Notes under the pieces: model-generated
Told to the model about the DNA's origin: nothing
Seen by the model: only the letters and a program-made list of their open reading frames with translations
Database searches by the model: none
Made by a program: the position numbers and the translations under genes
From: Candidatus Aramenus sp. CH1
GTDB taxonomy: Archaea; Thermoproteota; Thermoprotei_A; Sulfolobales; Sulfolobaceae
DNA: 64,000 nucleotides
Assembly (NCBI GenBank): GCA_022678445.1
Contig: JALBWU010000006.1
Location: 62,001 to 126,000 of the forward strand
Reading direction: 5' to 3'
Part shown: one piece after another, positions 1 through 8,873 of the stretch
Numbering within the stretch: position 1 is the first letter of the stretch
How the letters are laid out: every line of letters begins with the position of its first letter

Positions 1-264
1 ATCATGCCAGTCAAGGTCCCAAGGGTGATTGGGAAGAACAAGAGCATGTTAGAGGTCTTAACTTCTGAAACAGGATGTGAGATATTGATTGCACAGAATG
101 GAAGAATATGGGCAAACTGCCCATCTAAAGATAAGGAGAATATTTTAATCTTGGCAGTAAAGACAATTGAGGCGGAATCGCACATTAGAGGTTTAACAGA
201 TAGAATAAAAAGTTTGATTAAAGAAAAAATTGGTGAGAGTAATGATTCAAATACAAAAGCCTAG
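1..264 (+). CDS. rrp4: Exosome subunit Rrp4, C-terminal part (cut by window start)
   Basis: This is the C-terminal end of the RNA-binding cap subunit of the archaeal exosome, which feeds RNA into the Rrp41/Rrp42 ring for 3'-to-5' decay or tailing. The visible 87 codons hold a KH-type domain with [12 protein letters not shown] near the start, a GxxG-like loop around IGKNKSM, followed by beta strands ([15 protein letters not shown]) and a C-terminal helix. The reading frame is open from base 1, so the N-terminal and S1 domains lie before the window. It overlaps the start of rrp41, and the order rrp4-rrp41-rrp42 is the usual archaeal one. Identification rests on the KH domain plus context. Confidence 0.9.
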   Translation: MMPVKVPRVIGKNKSMLEVLTSETGCEILIAQNGRIWANCPSKDKENILILAVKTIEAESHIRGLTDRIKSLIKEKIGESNDSNTKA

Positions 265-976
265 ATTAATCTTGGACGACGGAAGGAGATTAGACGGGAG
301 AAAGCCAGACGAGCTAAGGCCAATGAAAATGGAGATAGGCGTCCTTAAAAACGCCGACGGGTCCTCGTTAGTTCAAGTGGGTAACACTAAGATAATTGCT
401 GCAGTATATGGCCCTAGGGAGATGCATCCTAGGCATTTGGCAATGCCAAATAGGGCAGTGTTGAGAGTCAGATACCATATGACTCCCTTCTCCACTGACG
501 AGAGAAAGAACCCGGCGCCGAGTAGAAGGGAAATAGAACTGTCAAAGGTAATCAGGGAGGCGTTAGAATCAACAATTCTAGTTGAGGAATTCCCAAGGTC
601 CTCCATTGACATATTCATGGAGGTCATACAAGCAGACGCGGGGACCAGACTAGCGTCTTTGATGGCGGCGTCTTTGGCGGTGGTCGATGCTGGTATACCG
701 GTTAGAGATCTCATAGCAGCAGTTGCAGTGGGTAAGGCTGATGGAGTGCTTGTACTAGATTTAAACGAGCCAGAGGACATGTGGGGAGAGGCAGACATGC
801 CGGTGGCGATGATGCCGGCGCTAGGCCAAATTAACCTCTTACAGCTTAACGGTAACATGACTCCAGAAGAGTTTAAGCAAGGCCTTGAGCTTGCAATGAA
901 GGGGATAAACATTATATATAATATGGAGAAGGAGGTCTTGAAGAGTAAGTATGCAGAATACAAGGAGGAGAGCTAA
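242..976 (+). CDS. rrp41: Exosome catalytic subunit Rrp41
   Basis: RNase PH-fold catalytic subunit of the exosome; with Rrp42 it forms the hexameric ring that degrades RNA phosphorolytically from the 3' end. The sequence shows the family start ([12 protein letters not shown]), the RNA/phosphate-binding stretch around HPRHL and [19 protein letters not shown], and the catalytic acidic segment [15 protein letters not shown]. Length (about 245 aa) is normal. The start is uncertain: TTG 230, GTG 233 and ATG 242 are all in frame; ATG 242 lies closest to where crenarchaeal homologues begin. It overlaps the end of rrp4 by about 23 bases and is followed two bases later by rrp42, implying one operon. 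Confidence 0.95.
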   Translation: MIQIQKPRLILDDGRRLDGRKPDELRPMKMEIGVLKNADGSSLVQVGNTKIIAAVYGPREMHPRHLAMPNRAVLRVRYHMTPFSTDERKNPAPSRREIELSKVIREALESTILVEEFPRSSIDIFMEVIQADAGTRLASLMAASLAVVDAGIPVRDLIAAVAVGKADGVLVLDLNEPEDMWGEADMPVAMMPALGQINLLQLNGNMTPEEFKQGLELAMKGINIIYNMEKEVLKSKYAEYKEES

Positions 977-978
977 AT

Positions 979-1809
979 ATGTCCATGACTCCTTCTAACG
1001 AAAACATTGTCCCACTAATAAAGAAAGAGAGCATATTGCACATGTTAGAGAGAGGTTTAAGGGAAGACGGTAGGAAGCTTAACGAGTACAGACCGCTAAG
1101 TATAACCTTAGACTATGCGAAGAAAGCTGACGGGTCAGCTTTAGTAAAGCTAGGAGACACAGCGGTATTAGCTGGAGTTAAGGTAGAAGAGGAAGAGCCA
1201 TTTGAGGACACCCCGGCTCAGGGGAACTTAGTTGTTAACGTTGAGTTACTTCCGTTGGCGTACGAGACTTTTGAGCCAGGGCCGCCAGACGAAAATGCGA
1301 TAGAACTATCGAGAGTTGTGGACAGGAGCTTGAGGGACTCTAAGTCGATAGATCTAGGCAAGCTGGTTATTGAGCCGGGTAAAATGGTGTGGACTGTGTG
1401 GGTAGACATATATGTCCTCGATTATGGTGGTAACGTTCTCGACGCTTCCACGTTAGCTGCAGTAGCAGCTTTGTACAATGCTAAACTCCCTAAGGTTGTT
1501 AATGAGAACGGAGAAATTAAGGTTGTGAAGGAAGAGAAGGGCGATAGACTGCCCATTCTTTTCCCGGTTGTCACAGTAACTGCAGCTAAGATAGGCAAAT
1601 ACATTGTAATAGACCCAGACTTAGAAGAAGAGGCTATAGCTGACGCTAAACTCTCGATATCCTACACGCCAGAGGGCAGGATAGTGGGGATGCAGAAGTC
1701 TGGAGCTGGCAGTTTTAGCGTTCAAGAGGTACTGTACATTGAAAATGCCGTAAGGGCAGCTGGGCTTAAGCTCCTAGAAGATTTTAAAAAGCAACTAAAT
1801 ATACAATAA
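979..1809 (+). CDS. rrp42: Exosome ring subunit Rrp42
   Basis: Second RNase PH-like subunit of the exosome ring; structurally required for RNA binding but not itself the main catalytic subunit in archaea. The protein (276 aa) has the typical REDGRKLNEYRP opening, the FEPGPPDENAIELSRVVDRSLR segment and the long C-terminal RNase PH domain ending in LKLLEDFKKQL. It starts two bases after rrp41 ends and is followed closely by the eL43 gene, so it is cotranscribed. Nothing unusual is seen. Confidence 0.95.
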   Translation: MSMTPSNENIVPLIKKESILHMLERGLREDGRKLNEYRPLSITLDYAKKADGSALVKLGDTAVLAGVKVEEEEPFEDTPAQGNLVVNVELLPLAYETFEPGPPDENAIELSRVVDRSLRDSKSIDLGKLVIEPGKMVWTVWVDIYVLDYGGNVLDASTLAAVAALYNAKLPKVVNENGEIKVVKEEKGDRLPILFPVVTVTAAKIGKYIVIDPDLEEEAIADAKLSISYTPEGRIVGMQKSGAGSFSVQEVLYIENAVRAAGLKLLEDFKKQLNIQ

Positions 1810-1819
1810 GGTGATCAAG

Positions 1820-2038
1820 ATGGCGAAGTATAAGGTAGTTGGGATAGCGGGTAGGTTTGGCGCCAGATATGGATCTACCTTAAGGAAGAAGTGGAAGGAA
1901 GTTATGGAGAAGAGGTACGCTGATTACCAGTGCCCCGTTTGTAAAACTACTGGAAAAGTAATTAGAGTGGCTTCCGGCATTTGGTACTGTGAAAAGTGCG
2001 GGAACAAATGGGCTGGACTTGCTTACACGCCGTATTGA
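1820..2038 (+). CDS. rpl37ae: 50S ribosomal protein eL43 (L37Ae)
   Basis: Small zinc-ribbon protein of the large ribosomal subunit. With the ATG at 1820 the product is 72 aa, typical for the family; it opens with MAKYKVVGIAGRFGARYG and carries two CxxC pairs (CPVC and CEKC) that bind zinc. An in-frame start at 1811 would add three residues and is less likely because the ATG is preceded by a purine-rich GGTGAT site. It sits in the usual Sulfolobales place between the exosome genes and a Brix protein. Confidence 0.95.
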   Translation: MAKYKVVGIAGRFGARYGSTLRKKWKEVMEKRYADYQCPVCKTTGKVIRVASGIWYCEKCGNKWAGLAYTPY

Positions 2039-2528
2039 AATCATACTCACGTCGTCTAGAGATGCGTCAGCAAGGACAAGGAGTTTTTTAAATGAGCTAG
2101 AGATAATCATACCCAATTCCTTAAAGATAAACAGGGGGAGAAGAAGCCTTATCGAAGTTTTTTCCCTGGCGTATAAGCTAGGTGCCAGGTCTGTCTTGTT
2201 GGTGTTGACAGATAAGGGAAATCCTTCTAAACTCGAGATATATTCCATAAGTCATAATATAGTTAATTTAGAATATAAGCTAAAAATTGAAAGTTTGTCA
2301 TTAATATCAGACGTTAAGCTAAAAAATGCGCCAAGAGCACCCTGTATAGACAAGTTCGAGTGCACAGAACTGACCGACTTCCTTTCTAGTCTAAATTTGT
2401 TGAGGTTCTCAAAGTGCGGATCATTTATGGATTTACTAAAACAGGGCAGTTCTTGTGAGATAACATTTAAAGACCTAAACGGGGAGAGATTAAATCCGAA
2501 GATGAGGCTCTCAATATGTTCCACGTAG
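2019..2528 (+). CDS. Brix domain ribosome-biogenesis protein
   Basis: Single Brix domain protein related to the eukaryotic Imp4/Rpf factors that bind rRNA during subunit assembly. Recognised by IEIILTSSRDASARTRSFLNELEIIIPNS, which matches the conserved TSSR..S.RTRSF..EL opening of the domain, and by SARSVLLVLT-like core strands. The most likely start is TTG 2019, inside the eL43 gene; GTG 1989 would add ten residues read from the eL43 zinc ribbon. It overlaps eL43 by about 20 bases and pcc1 by 13 bases. The cysteine-rich C-terminal half is less conserved. Confidence 0.82.
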   Translation: MLTRRIEIILTSSRDASARTRSFLNELEIIIPNSLKINRGRRSLIEVFSLAYKLGARSVLLVLTDKGNPSKLEIYSISHNIVNLEYKLKIESLSLISDVKLKNAPRAPCIDKFECTELTDFLSSLNLLRFSKCGSFMDLLKQGSSCEITFKDLNGERLNPKMRLSICST

Positions 2529-2740
2529 AAATAGAGATTTCTGGGCTTGACGACAAGACGAAGTCAATTATCTTCAATACTGTAAAGGTGGAGGAAATGG
2601 ACAGGAAATACGTGAGGATTGAAGAAGACCCATTCAAAATAACCATTAGTGCAGAAAGGCTAAGCAGAGGAAGGGCTATAATGAACTCTTATATATTCTG
2701 GTTATATACCATTTTGCGAATAGTAGAAGAGGTGAAATAG
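2516..2740 (+). CDS. pcc1: KEOPS complex subunit Pcc1
   Basis: Small dimerising subunit of KEOPS, the complex with Kae1/Bud32/Cgi121 that makes N6-threonylcarbamoyladenosine at tRNA position 37. The 74-aa protein has the Pcc1 pattern: two N-terminal strands, a basic [26 protein letters not shown] segment, and a C-terminal helix ([13 protein letters not shown]). It overlaps the Brix gene by 13 bases and is followed two bases later by prefoldin beta. In Sulfolobales this order is conserved, which supports the call beyond the weak similarity such short proteins show. Confidence 0.85.
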   Translation: MFHVEIEISGLDDKTKSIIFNTVKVEEMDRKYVRIEEDPFKITISAERLSRGRAIMNSYIFWLYTILRIVEEVK

Positions 2741-2742
2741 TT

Positions 2743-3126
2743 TTGGCAGAAAGGTTGCCCCCAGAAGTGCAAACCCAACTAGTAAAGCTCCAACAGTTAC
2801 AGAGCCAGTTGGAGAGGCTAAGTTACGAGAGAAGCGTCATAGACTCGGAGTTAAGGGAAATAAACAAGGTATTGGAGGAGCTGTCTTCCCTTCCTGCAGA
2901 CACTTCTGTGTATAAGGTCGTCGGTAACTTGCTGGTAAAGAAGGACAAAAGTAGCGTAGAGAAGGAGCTAAACGACAGGAAGGAGATATTGGAGCTCAGA
3001 TCTAGGACTTATCAGAAACAGGAAGACATACTGAAAAAGCAATTTGAGGAGCTTCAAAAGAAAGTAAATGACTTACTGCAGAAGTACTATCCGCAAGGTC
3101 CCTCAAGTAGTCCTCCAAAAGCTTAA
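2743..3126 (+). CDS. pfdB: Prefoldin subunit beta
   Basis: Beta subunit of the prefoldin co-chaperone, a jellyfish-shaped hexamer that hands unfolded proteins to the thermosome. The 127-aa product is mostly two coiled-coil helices ([22 protein letters not shown] and the mirror helix near residues 75-115) joined by a beta hairpin containing [13 protein letters not shown], the hallmark of beta-type prefoldins. It starts with TTG at 2743, two bases after pcc1. The C-terminus ends in a short proline/serine tail. Confidence 0.95.
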   Translation: MAERLPPEVQTQLVKLQQLQSQLERLSYERSVIDSELREINKVLEELSSLPADTSVYKVVGNLLVKKDKSSVEKELNDRKEILELRSRTYQKQEDILKKQFEELQKKVNDLLQKYYPQGPSSSPPKA

Positions 3127-3153
3127 AGCTGATTTAAGGCTAGTAAATAGTGA

Positions 3154-3846
3154 ATGCTGAGAATTTACGTTGACGATAGAGAGCTCAACAGCGGAATTCC
3201 AGAAATTCTAAAGGAACTGGGTGTTGTGGTTATTACTAAGCAACTGAGCGTTGGGGATTACGTGATAAGTGAAGACACTGCAGTGGAAAGAAAGACTGTA
3301 AGTGATCTCGTAAACTCTGTTTTTGATAAGAGATTTTTTGACCAACTTGAGAGACTTTCGTCCACTTACACTAATCCCTTCTTAGTCATAGAGGGAAACA
3401 TTACGAGGATTAGGGAAATAACGGAAAGGTGGAAAGCCGTAAATTCCGCACTTGTGTCGGCTACTCTCTCGTTTAACGTAAAAGTTCTGTATTCGATAGA
3501 TAAACGGGAAACAGCAGAGATACTAAAGAAAATATCAGAGAAAGTGAGTTCAGAGCCCAAGAAGAGGGGAATAACCTTACACGACAAGCCTAAGTTCGAG
3601 AACATTAAGCAGGAGCAGGAGTACTTGGTGGAAGCTTTCCCACAAATAGGAGAGATTCTAGCTAAGAGGTTGCTCGAGTACTTTGGAACAGTGAGGAGTA
3701 TATGTAACGCCTCGATTTCGGAACTAGAAAAGGCAATAGGGAGCAGGAAGAAGGCAGAGGAGATTTTCAAGATAATCAATACCCCTTACAATACTCCTTC
3801 CGCAAACAGCGATACCAAAAGATCCCTTTTAGACTATTTCAAATAG
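3154..3846 (+). CDS. xpf: XPF/Mus81-family structure-specific endonuclease
   Basis: Short crenarchaeal XPF nuclease that cuts branched and flap DNA next to a duplex and works with the PCNA clamp. The nuclease domain (residues 1-135) has the GDYVISEDTAVERKTVSD segment with the ERKxxxD metal site. Helix-hairpin-helix motifs follow (FPQIGEILAKRLLEYFG; SRKKAEEIFKII). The last eight residues, RSLLDYFK, look like a PCNA-interacting peptide. Length of 230 aa fits the helicase-less crenarchaeal form. It is the last gene of the exosome/prefoldin run; the EF-2 promoter follows. Confidence 0.93.
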   Translation: MLRIYVDDRELNSGIPEILKELGVVVITKQLSVGDYVISEDTAVERKTVSDLVNSVFDKRFFDQLERLSSTYTNPFLVIEGNITRIREITERWKAVNSALVSATLSFNVKVLYSIDKRETAEILKKISEKVSSEPKKRGITLHDKPKFENIKQEQEYLVEAFPQIGEILAKRLLEYFGTVRSICNASISELEKAIGSRKKAEEIFKIINTPYNTPSANSDTKRSLLDYFK

Positions 3847-3875
3847 TGCGTAAATTAAGAGTCACATTTTAATAG

Positions 3876-3885
3876 TACTTAAGTA
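3876..3885 (+). promoter_or_regulatory. TATA box of the EF-2 gene
   Basis: TACTTAAGTA centred about 26 bases before the TTG start of EF-2 at 3906, in a 59-base gap that follows xpf. The spacing predicts transcription starting at or next to the start codon, that is a leaderless mRNA, as is common in Sulfolobales. Confidence 0.55.
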
Positions 3886-3905
3886 GAGTAGTAGTTAAGT
3901 CACGT

Positions 3906-6128
3906 TTGGTGAGATCGTTGCCTAGATTCAAGACTACAGAAGAAGTACTCAATTTAATGAAAAACAGAGAAAGGGTTAGGAACATAGGAATAATAGCCCA
4001 CGTAGACCATGGCAAGACTACCACCAGTGACCAATTGCTGGCAGCTTCCGGGATAATATCGCCTAAGGTAGCGGGCGAGGCCTTAGCGCTGGACTACCTC
4101 TCAGTGGAGCAACAGAGAGGTATAACGGTTAAGGCAGCCAACGTCAGCTTGTACCACGAGTTTGAGAACAAGGGTTATGTAATCAACCTAATCGATACGC
4201 CAGGTCACGTGGACTTCAGCGGAAGGGTTACGAGGAGCTTAAGGGCATTGGACGGCTCAATAGTGGTAGTAGACGCAGTTGAGGGAGTAATGACTCAAAC
4301 TGAGACCGTACTAAGGCAGAGCCTTGAGGAGAGGGTAAGGCCAATACTCTTCGTTAACAAGGTAGATAGGCTAGTGAAGGAGCTCAAGCTTGGGCCCCAA
4401 GAGATGATGCAGAAGCTCCTCGATATAATTAAAGAAGTGAACAACCTAATAGACATGTACGCGGAGCCGGAGTTTAAGGAGAAGTGGATGATAAATCCCA
4501 CTGCTGGAAACGTGGTCTTTGGGTCGGCTAAGGATAAGTGGGGATTCAGCATACCTATTGCCCAGAAGAAAGGAGTGAACATGAAGAACGTAATCGACGC
4601 ATATAGCATCACTGACAAGTCGAAGATCGAGGAGTTGGCTAATACTGTTCCCATCCACGAGGCTTTGCTGGAGACCGTCATAAAGTTCGTGCCTAATCCG
4701 ATTGAGGCACAGAAGTACAGGATACCCAAGATTTGGAAGGGCGACATGGACAACGAGTTAGTAAAGTCCATGTTGAACGCAGATCCGAACGGGCCAGTAG
4801 TGATGATGATAACTGACATGAAGGTAGATCCCCACGCTGGTCTAGTAGCTACTGGGAGGGTATTCTCCGGGACGTTAAGGCCTGGTGCAGAAGTATGGTT
4901 GGTAAACGCCAAGACCTCACAGAAGATCCTCCAAGTGAGCTTGTACATGGGGCAGTTCAGGGAGCTAGCTAACGAAATCCCTGCAGGTAACATAGCAGCA
5001 GTCTTAGGTCTTGATAAAGCCAGGGCTGGCGAGACCTTAATTGACCCACGCTTCAAGGATCTCCAGGGGAGCTTTGAGTCGTTACATTACGTGTCTGAGC
5101 CTGTAGTAACGGTAGCTGTGGAACCCAAGAATCCAAAGGACCTTACTAGGATGATAGACTCCTTGAGGAAGCTTAGCATAGAGGACCCCAACTTGCAGAT
5201 AAAGATCAACGAAGAGACTGGAGAATACTTGATATCGGGTATGGGATTCCTTCACGTGGAAGTCTCCTTACAGCTGCTCAAGGATTATTACGGAGTTGAA
5301 GTAATCACTAGTCCGCCAATAGTAGTATATAGGGAGAGTATAAGGGCAAAGAGCCAAGTGTTTGAGGGTAAATCTCCTAATAAGCACAACAAGTTCTACA
5401 TAAGTGTAGAACCCCTAAACAACGAGACCATTGAGCTGATTGCAAGCGGTACAATTAAGGAGGATATGGATGCAAAAGAGATGGCAAAGATACTGAGGGA
5501 TAAGGCTGAATGGGATTATGAGGAAGCTAAGAGGATAGTTGCAGTCGATGAGAACGTTAACGTGTTCGTCGATATGACTAGCGGAATACAGCATTTAAGG
5601 GAAATTATGGACACGCTACTTCAAGGCTTCAGGCTGGCCATGAGGGAGGGACCTCTAGCCCACGAACCTATAAGGGGACTAAAGGTAGTCCTACACGACG
5701 CCGTTATTCATGAGGATCCAGCTCACAGAGGCCCTGCTCAGATCTTCCCAGCAGTTAGGAACGCTATATTTGCCGGCTTCCTCACAGCGAGGCCAACGCT
5801 CTTGGAACCTATTCAGAAGCTAGACATAAGAGTGCCGATGGATCTAATAGGAAACGTCACAGCGGTTCTAACTAGGAAGAGGGGTAAGGTACTTAATATG
5901 TCACAAGTGGGTAATGCAGCTAGGATATTAGCCGAGATACCCGTGTCTGAATCCTACGAATTGGCCAGCGAGCTAAGAGGAGCCACAGGAGGTAAAGCGT
6001 TCTGGGGGACAGAGTTCAGCAGATGGGCACCTGTTCCTGACAGCATACTAGTTGACGTTATTATGAAGATAAGAGAAAGGAAAGGACTGCCGAAGGAGTT
6101 ACCAAAGCCAGAAGACTTCCTCTCGTGA
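3906..6128 (+). CDS. fusA: Translation elongation factor EF-2
   Basis: Archaeal EF-2, the GTPase that moves the ribosome along mRNA. The G domain shows AHVDHGKT (residues 31-38), the DTPGHVDF switch motif and NKVD; the C-terminal domain IV contains [11 protein letters not shown], where the histidine of the HRG motif is the diphthamide site. Length 740 aa is normal. The start is TTG 3906, which agrees with a TATA box at about -26; a second TTG at 3918 would also fit the usual archaeal N-terminus beginning with PRxKT. Its stop overlaps the start of the following HAD gene. Confidence 0.98.
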   Translation: MVRSLPRFKTTEEVLNLMKNRERVRNIGIIAHVDHGKTTTSDQLLAASGIISPKVAGEALALDYLSVEQQRGITVKAANVSLYHEFENKGYVINLIDTPGHVDFSGRVTRSLRALDGSIVVVDAVEGVMTQTETVLRQSLEERVRPILFVNKVDRLVKELKLGPQEMMQKLLDIIKEVNNLIDMYAEPEFKEKWMINPTAGNVVFGSAKDKWGFSIPIAQKKGVNMKNVIDAYSITDKSKIEELANTVPIHEALLETVIKFVPNPIEAQKYRIPKIWKGDMDNELVKSMLNADPNGPVVMMITDMKVDPHAGLVATGRVFSGTLRPGAEVWLVNAKTSQKILQVSLYMGQFRELANEIPAGNIAAVLGLDKARAGETLIDPRFKDLQGSFESLHYVSEPVVTVAVEPKNPKDLTRMIDSLRKLSIEDPNLQIKINEETGEYLISGMGFLHVEVSLQLLKDYYGVEVITSPPIVVYRESIRAKSQVFEGKSPNKHNKFYISVEPLNNETIELIASGTIKEDMDAKEMAKILRDKAEWDYEEAKRIVAVDENVNVFVDMTSGIQHLREIMDTLLQGFRLAMREGPLAHEPIRGLKVVLHDAVIHEDPAHRGPAQIFPAVRNAIFAGFLTARPTLLEPIQKLDIRVPMDLIGNVTAVLTRKRGKVLNMSQVGNAARILAEIPVSESYELASELRGATGGKAFWGTEFSRWAPVPDSILVDVIMKIRERKGLPKELPKPEDFLS

Positions 6129-6859
6129 ATGCTATGGAGGAATTTAGCGAGTTTAGAAATATAAGGGCTATACTTTTTGATTTTGATAATACTCTTTTAA
6201 ATTTTGAGCCAAATTCACTTAAAGCGCTTCAGGAAGTCGCCAGGGAAATACACGACTACATAATAGATAATGGTTTCTCACTTTCCATTACACATGAAGA
6301 AATTTACAATACGTTGCTGTCTATTTCGTCTAAGTTTGATTCCGAGGGAGTATATGACAGAACCGTGTGGTTTAACACTCTCCTTGAGAAGATACACGTT
6401 AGTGCTAGTAAGGACCAAGTCCTAGAGTGGGTGTCGCTTTACTGGTCAATTGCCAGTATGGCAAGGCCGTTTGAGGAGGTACAAGACACGTTAGAATTCC
6501 TAAAGAAAAAGGGGTATAAGCTAGGGATAGTTACTAACAGCGATGGCGAAGGTGGGAACAAGCAAAAGAGAATGGAAAGATACGAGTTTACAAAGTTGTT
6601 TGACGTTGTTGTTATTGGAGGGGAAAACAACATAAAACCTAAGCCAAGTGTTCAGCCCTTTGTTTACGCCTGCGAAAGACTTGGATTCCAACCTTCTCAA
6701 TGTGCGATGGTGGGGGATGACCCCGTAAAGGACTGTCTTGCAGCAAAGAAAGCGGGAATGATGGCGATTTTAGTAGATCGTCAAGGTAAAGTAAAGTTTG
6801 CCGAACTCTACGCTGACTTTGTCATAGACGAAATGGAGGAGCTACAGGAAGTCTTTTAA
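6125..6859 (+). CDS. HAD-superfamily hydrolase
   Basis: Probable phosphatase of the haloacid dehalogenase superfamily. The nucleophile motif DFDNT is at residues 19-23, motif II at VTNSDGEG, the motif III lysine in NIKPKPS, and motif [10 protein letters not shown] near residue 200. The helical insert after motif I is a C1-type cap, as in phosphoglycolate-phosphatase-like and Ctdp-like members; the substrate cannot be told. The GTG start overlaps the EF-2 stop by four bases, with an alternative ATG at 6134. The 3' end overlaps the tail of the minus-strand M28 peptidase gene by 18 bases. Confidence 0.88.
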   Translation: MNAMEEFSEFRNIRAILFDFDNTLLNFEPNSLKALQEVAREIHDYIIDNGFSLSITHEEIYNTLLSISSKFDSEGVYDRTVWFNTLLEKIHVSASKDQVLEWVSLYWSIASMARPFEEVQDTLEFLKKKGYKLGIVTNSDGEGGNKQKRMERYEFTKLFDVVVIGGENNIKPKPSVQPFVYACERLGFQPSQCAMVGDDPVKDCLAAKKAGMMAILVDRQGKVKFAELYADFVIDEMEELQEVF

Positions 6860-8263
6860 GATCTGATCTATGATATAATTATATATTTTTATGTATTCCT
6901 CTACCTTCGATGAGATATATTGTTCGTGAAAGTTGGATTGGACTATTTCCTCTGCAGGTGAACCCTCTATGTATACTTTTGGATTGGACCTCAAAAGGTT
7001 TATCGCAAAGAAGTGCGGGAAAGGCCTTACGATTGCGTAGGTATCACTTGAGCCCATAACACCTCCATACAACTTGAAAAGCCTTGTACCAAGAGGCTTC
7101 CAGATACTTATTGTGTTTAGTAAATTAACACTGTGGGACCTCAACGCTAAGGGTAACGAGTGCATGGCTTCAAGTAGGTCTTGTGATATCTCATTAACGC
7201 TTACCTCAATCTTATCGTTTAGCATTCTCCTCAATGTAGCGACTACGCTCAGGAACCCTTCCTCTTCTTCTTGTGTGACCAAGTCGGAATCGCTGTGGTA
7301 ATTCTCGTTAACTCCCTCAACTGTGATAGTCGGTACTCCTTTCTTAAAGAAACTGTAACCATCGCTGTATATTTCAACTTCCCCTTTCGCTTCAGTGAAG
7401 AACTTCCTAGCTAGGCCAATTACGCCAGGGGAAGCCTTTACTACTAGGCTTGAAGGTACGACGTTGTCTAGGTTAATATTGAGTGCGGCGTTTTCTACTT
7501 CCTTTATCTCTTCTACGAAACGCCTAGACCCATAGCTCCAAGAAAAGGAAGAGAAGTTAGGGGACCCACTTTCTTCCGCCGTAAAGCTAACAAGGTGTAT
7601 CTCGTATTTTTCGCTCTTGATTTCCTCCATTATTGGTATAGAGGCTAAATTGTCGTGCTCCCCGGCTAACCAGTGGTCGTGATGAGAGGTAACGTATATC
7701 TTCTCCTCGCCTCTAGAGTTCCTTATGGCCTCAAGGATGTACCCTGTAGACCTCCGCACTGTGGGGAAGTTCTTCACAGATAAACTTTCTTTTATGTGGG
7801 CAGAATCTGTCCTCCTGACGTAAAAGGCGGGAATTGGAGGAGGTGCAGAGGACGAGAGATTAAGTAGGGGAGGGTTATTTACGACAAATTTCCTTACCTT
7901 GTCATCTAAGGTAAAGACTACGAACTGACAACCCGAACGGACAGCCTCCAGGTAGTATTTGTTCACTTCGTAGAGGTTCTTTAGCTCTATTAACGCGCCC
8001 GAGTTCTTACATTCCTCTACGCTCCTGGAAATTCTACCGGAGAAGTCTATAGAGGGAGAGTAAGGAAATGCAACAGCTTCTATTTCCTTCTCTCCCTCGA
8101 TGAACGCCTTCGACTCGTAATGTAACACTTCTATGGGATAAACCCTCCTTTCGTCGACGCCGGTTAAGATGTCCTCTATCTTAGAGACGAGTTTTCTCTC
8201 TTTAGGATCTCCGGCTACTACTTCGCCAAGTCTAGAAAGATCTTTTACTCTTTCGTATATCAT
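6842..8263 (-). CDS. M28-family zinc aminopeptidase
   Basis: Co-catalytic zinc peptidase of the M28 type, likely cytoplasmic because no signal peptide is seen. Metal-binding motifs appear in order: SHHDHW, then EHDNLAS (bridging aspartate), FTAEES (general base and ligand glutamates), LDNV and NYHSDSD (last histidine). The N-terminal 190 residues contain an insert that may be a PA-type domain. The start is taken as ATG 8263 (MIYERVKDLSR); upstream in-frame codons up to 8281 would run into the start of the divergent DUF447 gene. An AAAATATC TATA-like element at 8290-8297 sits 27 bases upstream, within that gene's coding region. Confidence 0.85.
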   Translation of the reverse strand: MIYERVKDLSRLGEVVAGDPKERKLVSKIEDILTGVDERRVYPIEVLHYESKAFIEGEKEIEAVAFPYSPSIDFSGRISRSVEECKNSGALIELKNLYEVNKYYLEAVRSGCQFVVFTLDDKVRKFVVNNPPLLNLSSSAPPPIPAFYVRRTDSAHIKESLSVKNFPTVRRSTGYILEAIRNSRGEEKIYVTSHHDHWLAGEHDNLASIPIMEEIKSEKYEIHLVSFTAEESGSPNFSSFSWSYGSRRFVEEIKEVENAALNINLDNVVPSSLVVKASPGVIGLARKFFTEAKGEVEIYSDGYSFFKKGVPTITVEGVNENYHSDSDLVTQEEEEGFLSVVATLRRMLNDKIEVSVNEISQDLLEAMHSLPLALRSHSVNLLNTISIWKPLGTRLFKLYGGVMGSSDTYAIVRPFPHFFAINLLRSNPKVYIEGSPAEEIVQSNFHEQYISSKVEEYIKIYNYIIDQILKDFL

Positions 8264-8272
8264 GCACCTAAT

Positions 8273-8860
8273 ATGGCTCAAGAAATTAATGATATTTTCC
8301 CCGGAGAAGGGGTGTTTGAAGTAATTTTAGGTACTAATGGCGTTAAGCCCAACCTTTCTCCCATAGGAGTTATAAAAAAGGGCGAAGAGCTCATGTCCAA
8401 GATATACAGGGAAACTTTGACCTATTCCAACATCATGAAACTAGCCTTGTGTACTATCCACGTTACTGACGATCCTAGGGTCTTTTACTCAGCCCTCATG
8501 AAGAACTTAGAATTCGCGATACTCGAAGGATTACCTGTGCTTAGCTCTGGGGTTTACAGCATCATAAGGGCCAAGTGTGAGTACACTGAAGGGAACAACC
8601 CGGCCACCTTTAGACTAATCCCGGTAAGCGTCCAGGAATTAGGCAAGCGGAAAAAGGCTTTCAGTAGAGGGCATTCCCTTTTCATAGATGCCATGGTCCA
8701 CTTTACAAGACTGGAGATCTTACCTAAAGAGGAGGTTAAAGAACTATTAGAGGTGCTTAGCTACGAGCTAAAGACGTGTAGGAGAATATCTCCGGACATA
8801 CTAGATTTGGTGGAGGATCTAGAGAAGAGGATAGCATCTAAAGGTTTTAAGCTGGCATGA
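8273..8860 (+). CDS. DUF447-family protein (FMN-binding split barrel fold)
   Basis: Conserved archaeal protein of the DUF447 family. Recognised by the N-terminal pattern GVFEVILGTNGVKPNLSPIG followed by the strongly conserved NNPATFRLIPVS... region. Structures of the family show a flavin-reductase-like split beta-barrel with FMN; the physiological reaction is not established, so no enzyme name is given. Product 195 aa with a helical C-terminus. It starts only nine bases from the start codon of the divergent M28 gene and ends 13 bases before leuB, so it may be cotranscribed with leuB. Confidence 0.75.
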   Translation: MAQEINDIFPGEGVFEVILGTNGVKPNLSPIGVIKKGEELMSKIYRETLTYSNIMKLALCTIHVTDDPRVFYSALMKNLEFAILEGLPVLSSGVYSIIRAKCEYTEGNNPATFRLIPVSVQELGKRKKAFSRGHSLFIDAMVHFTRLEILPKEEVKELLEVLSYELKTCRRISPDILDLVEDLEKRIASKGFKLA

Positions 8861-8873
8861 GGGTATTCTCTCC

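Noticed and set aside
1989-2018. Brix gene starting at GTG 1989
   Set aside because: Those ten codons overlap the eL43 zinc ribbon and extend past the conserved start of the Brix domain; TTG 2019 is the better choice.
4295-5056. Long antisense open frame within EF-2, and similar frames opposite ribosomal and other genes
   Set aside because: They mirror strongly biased codons of real genes and have no start context or recognisable product.
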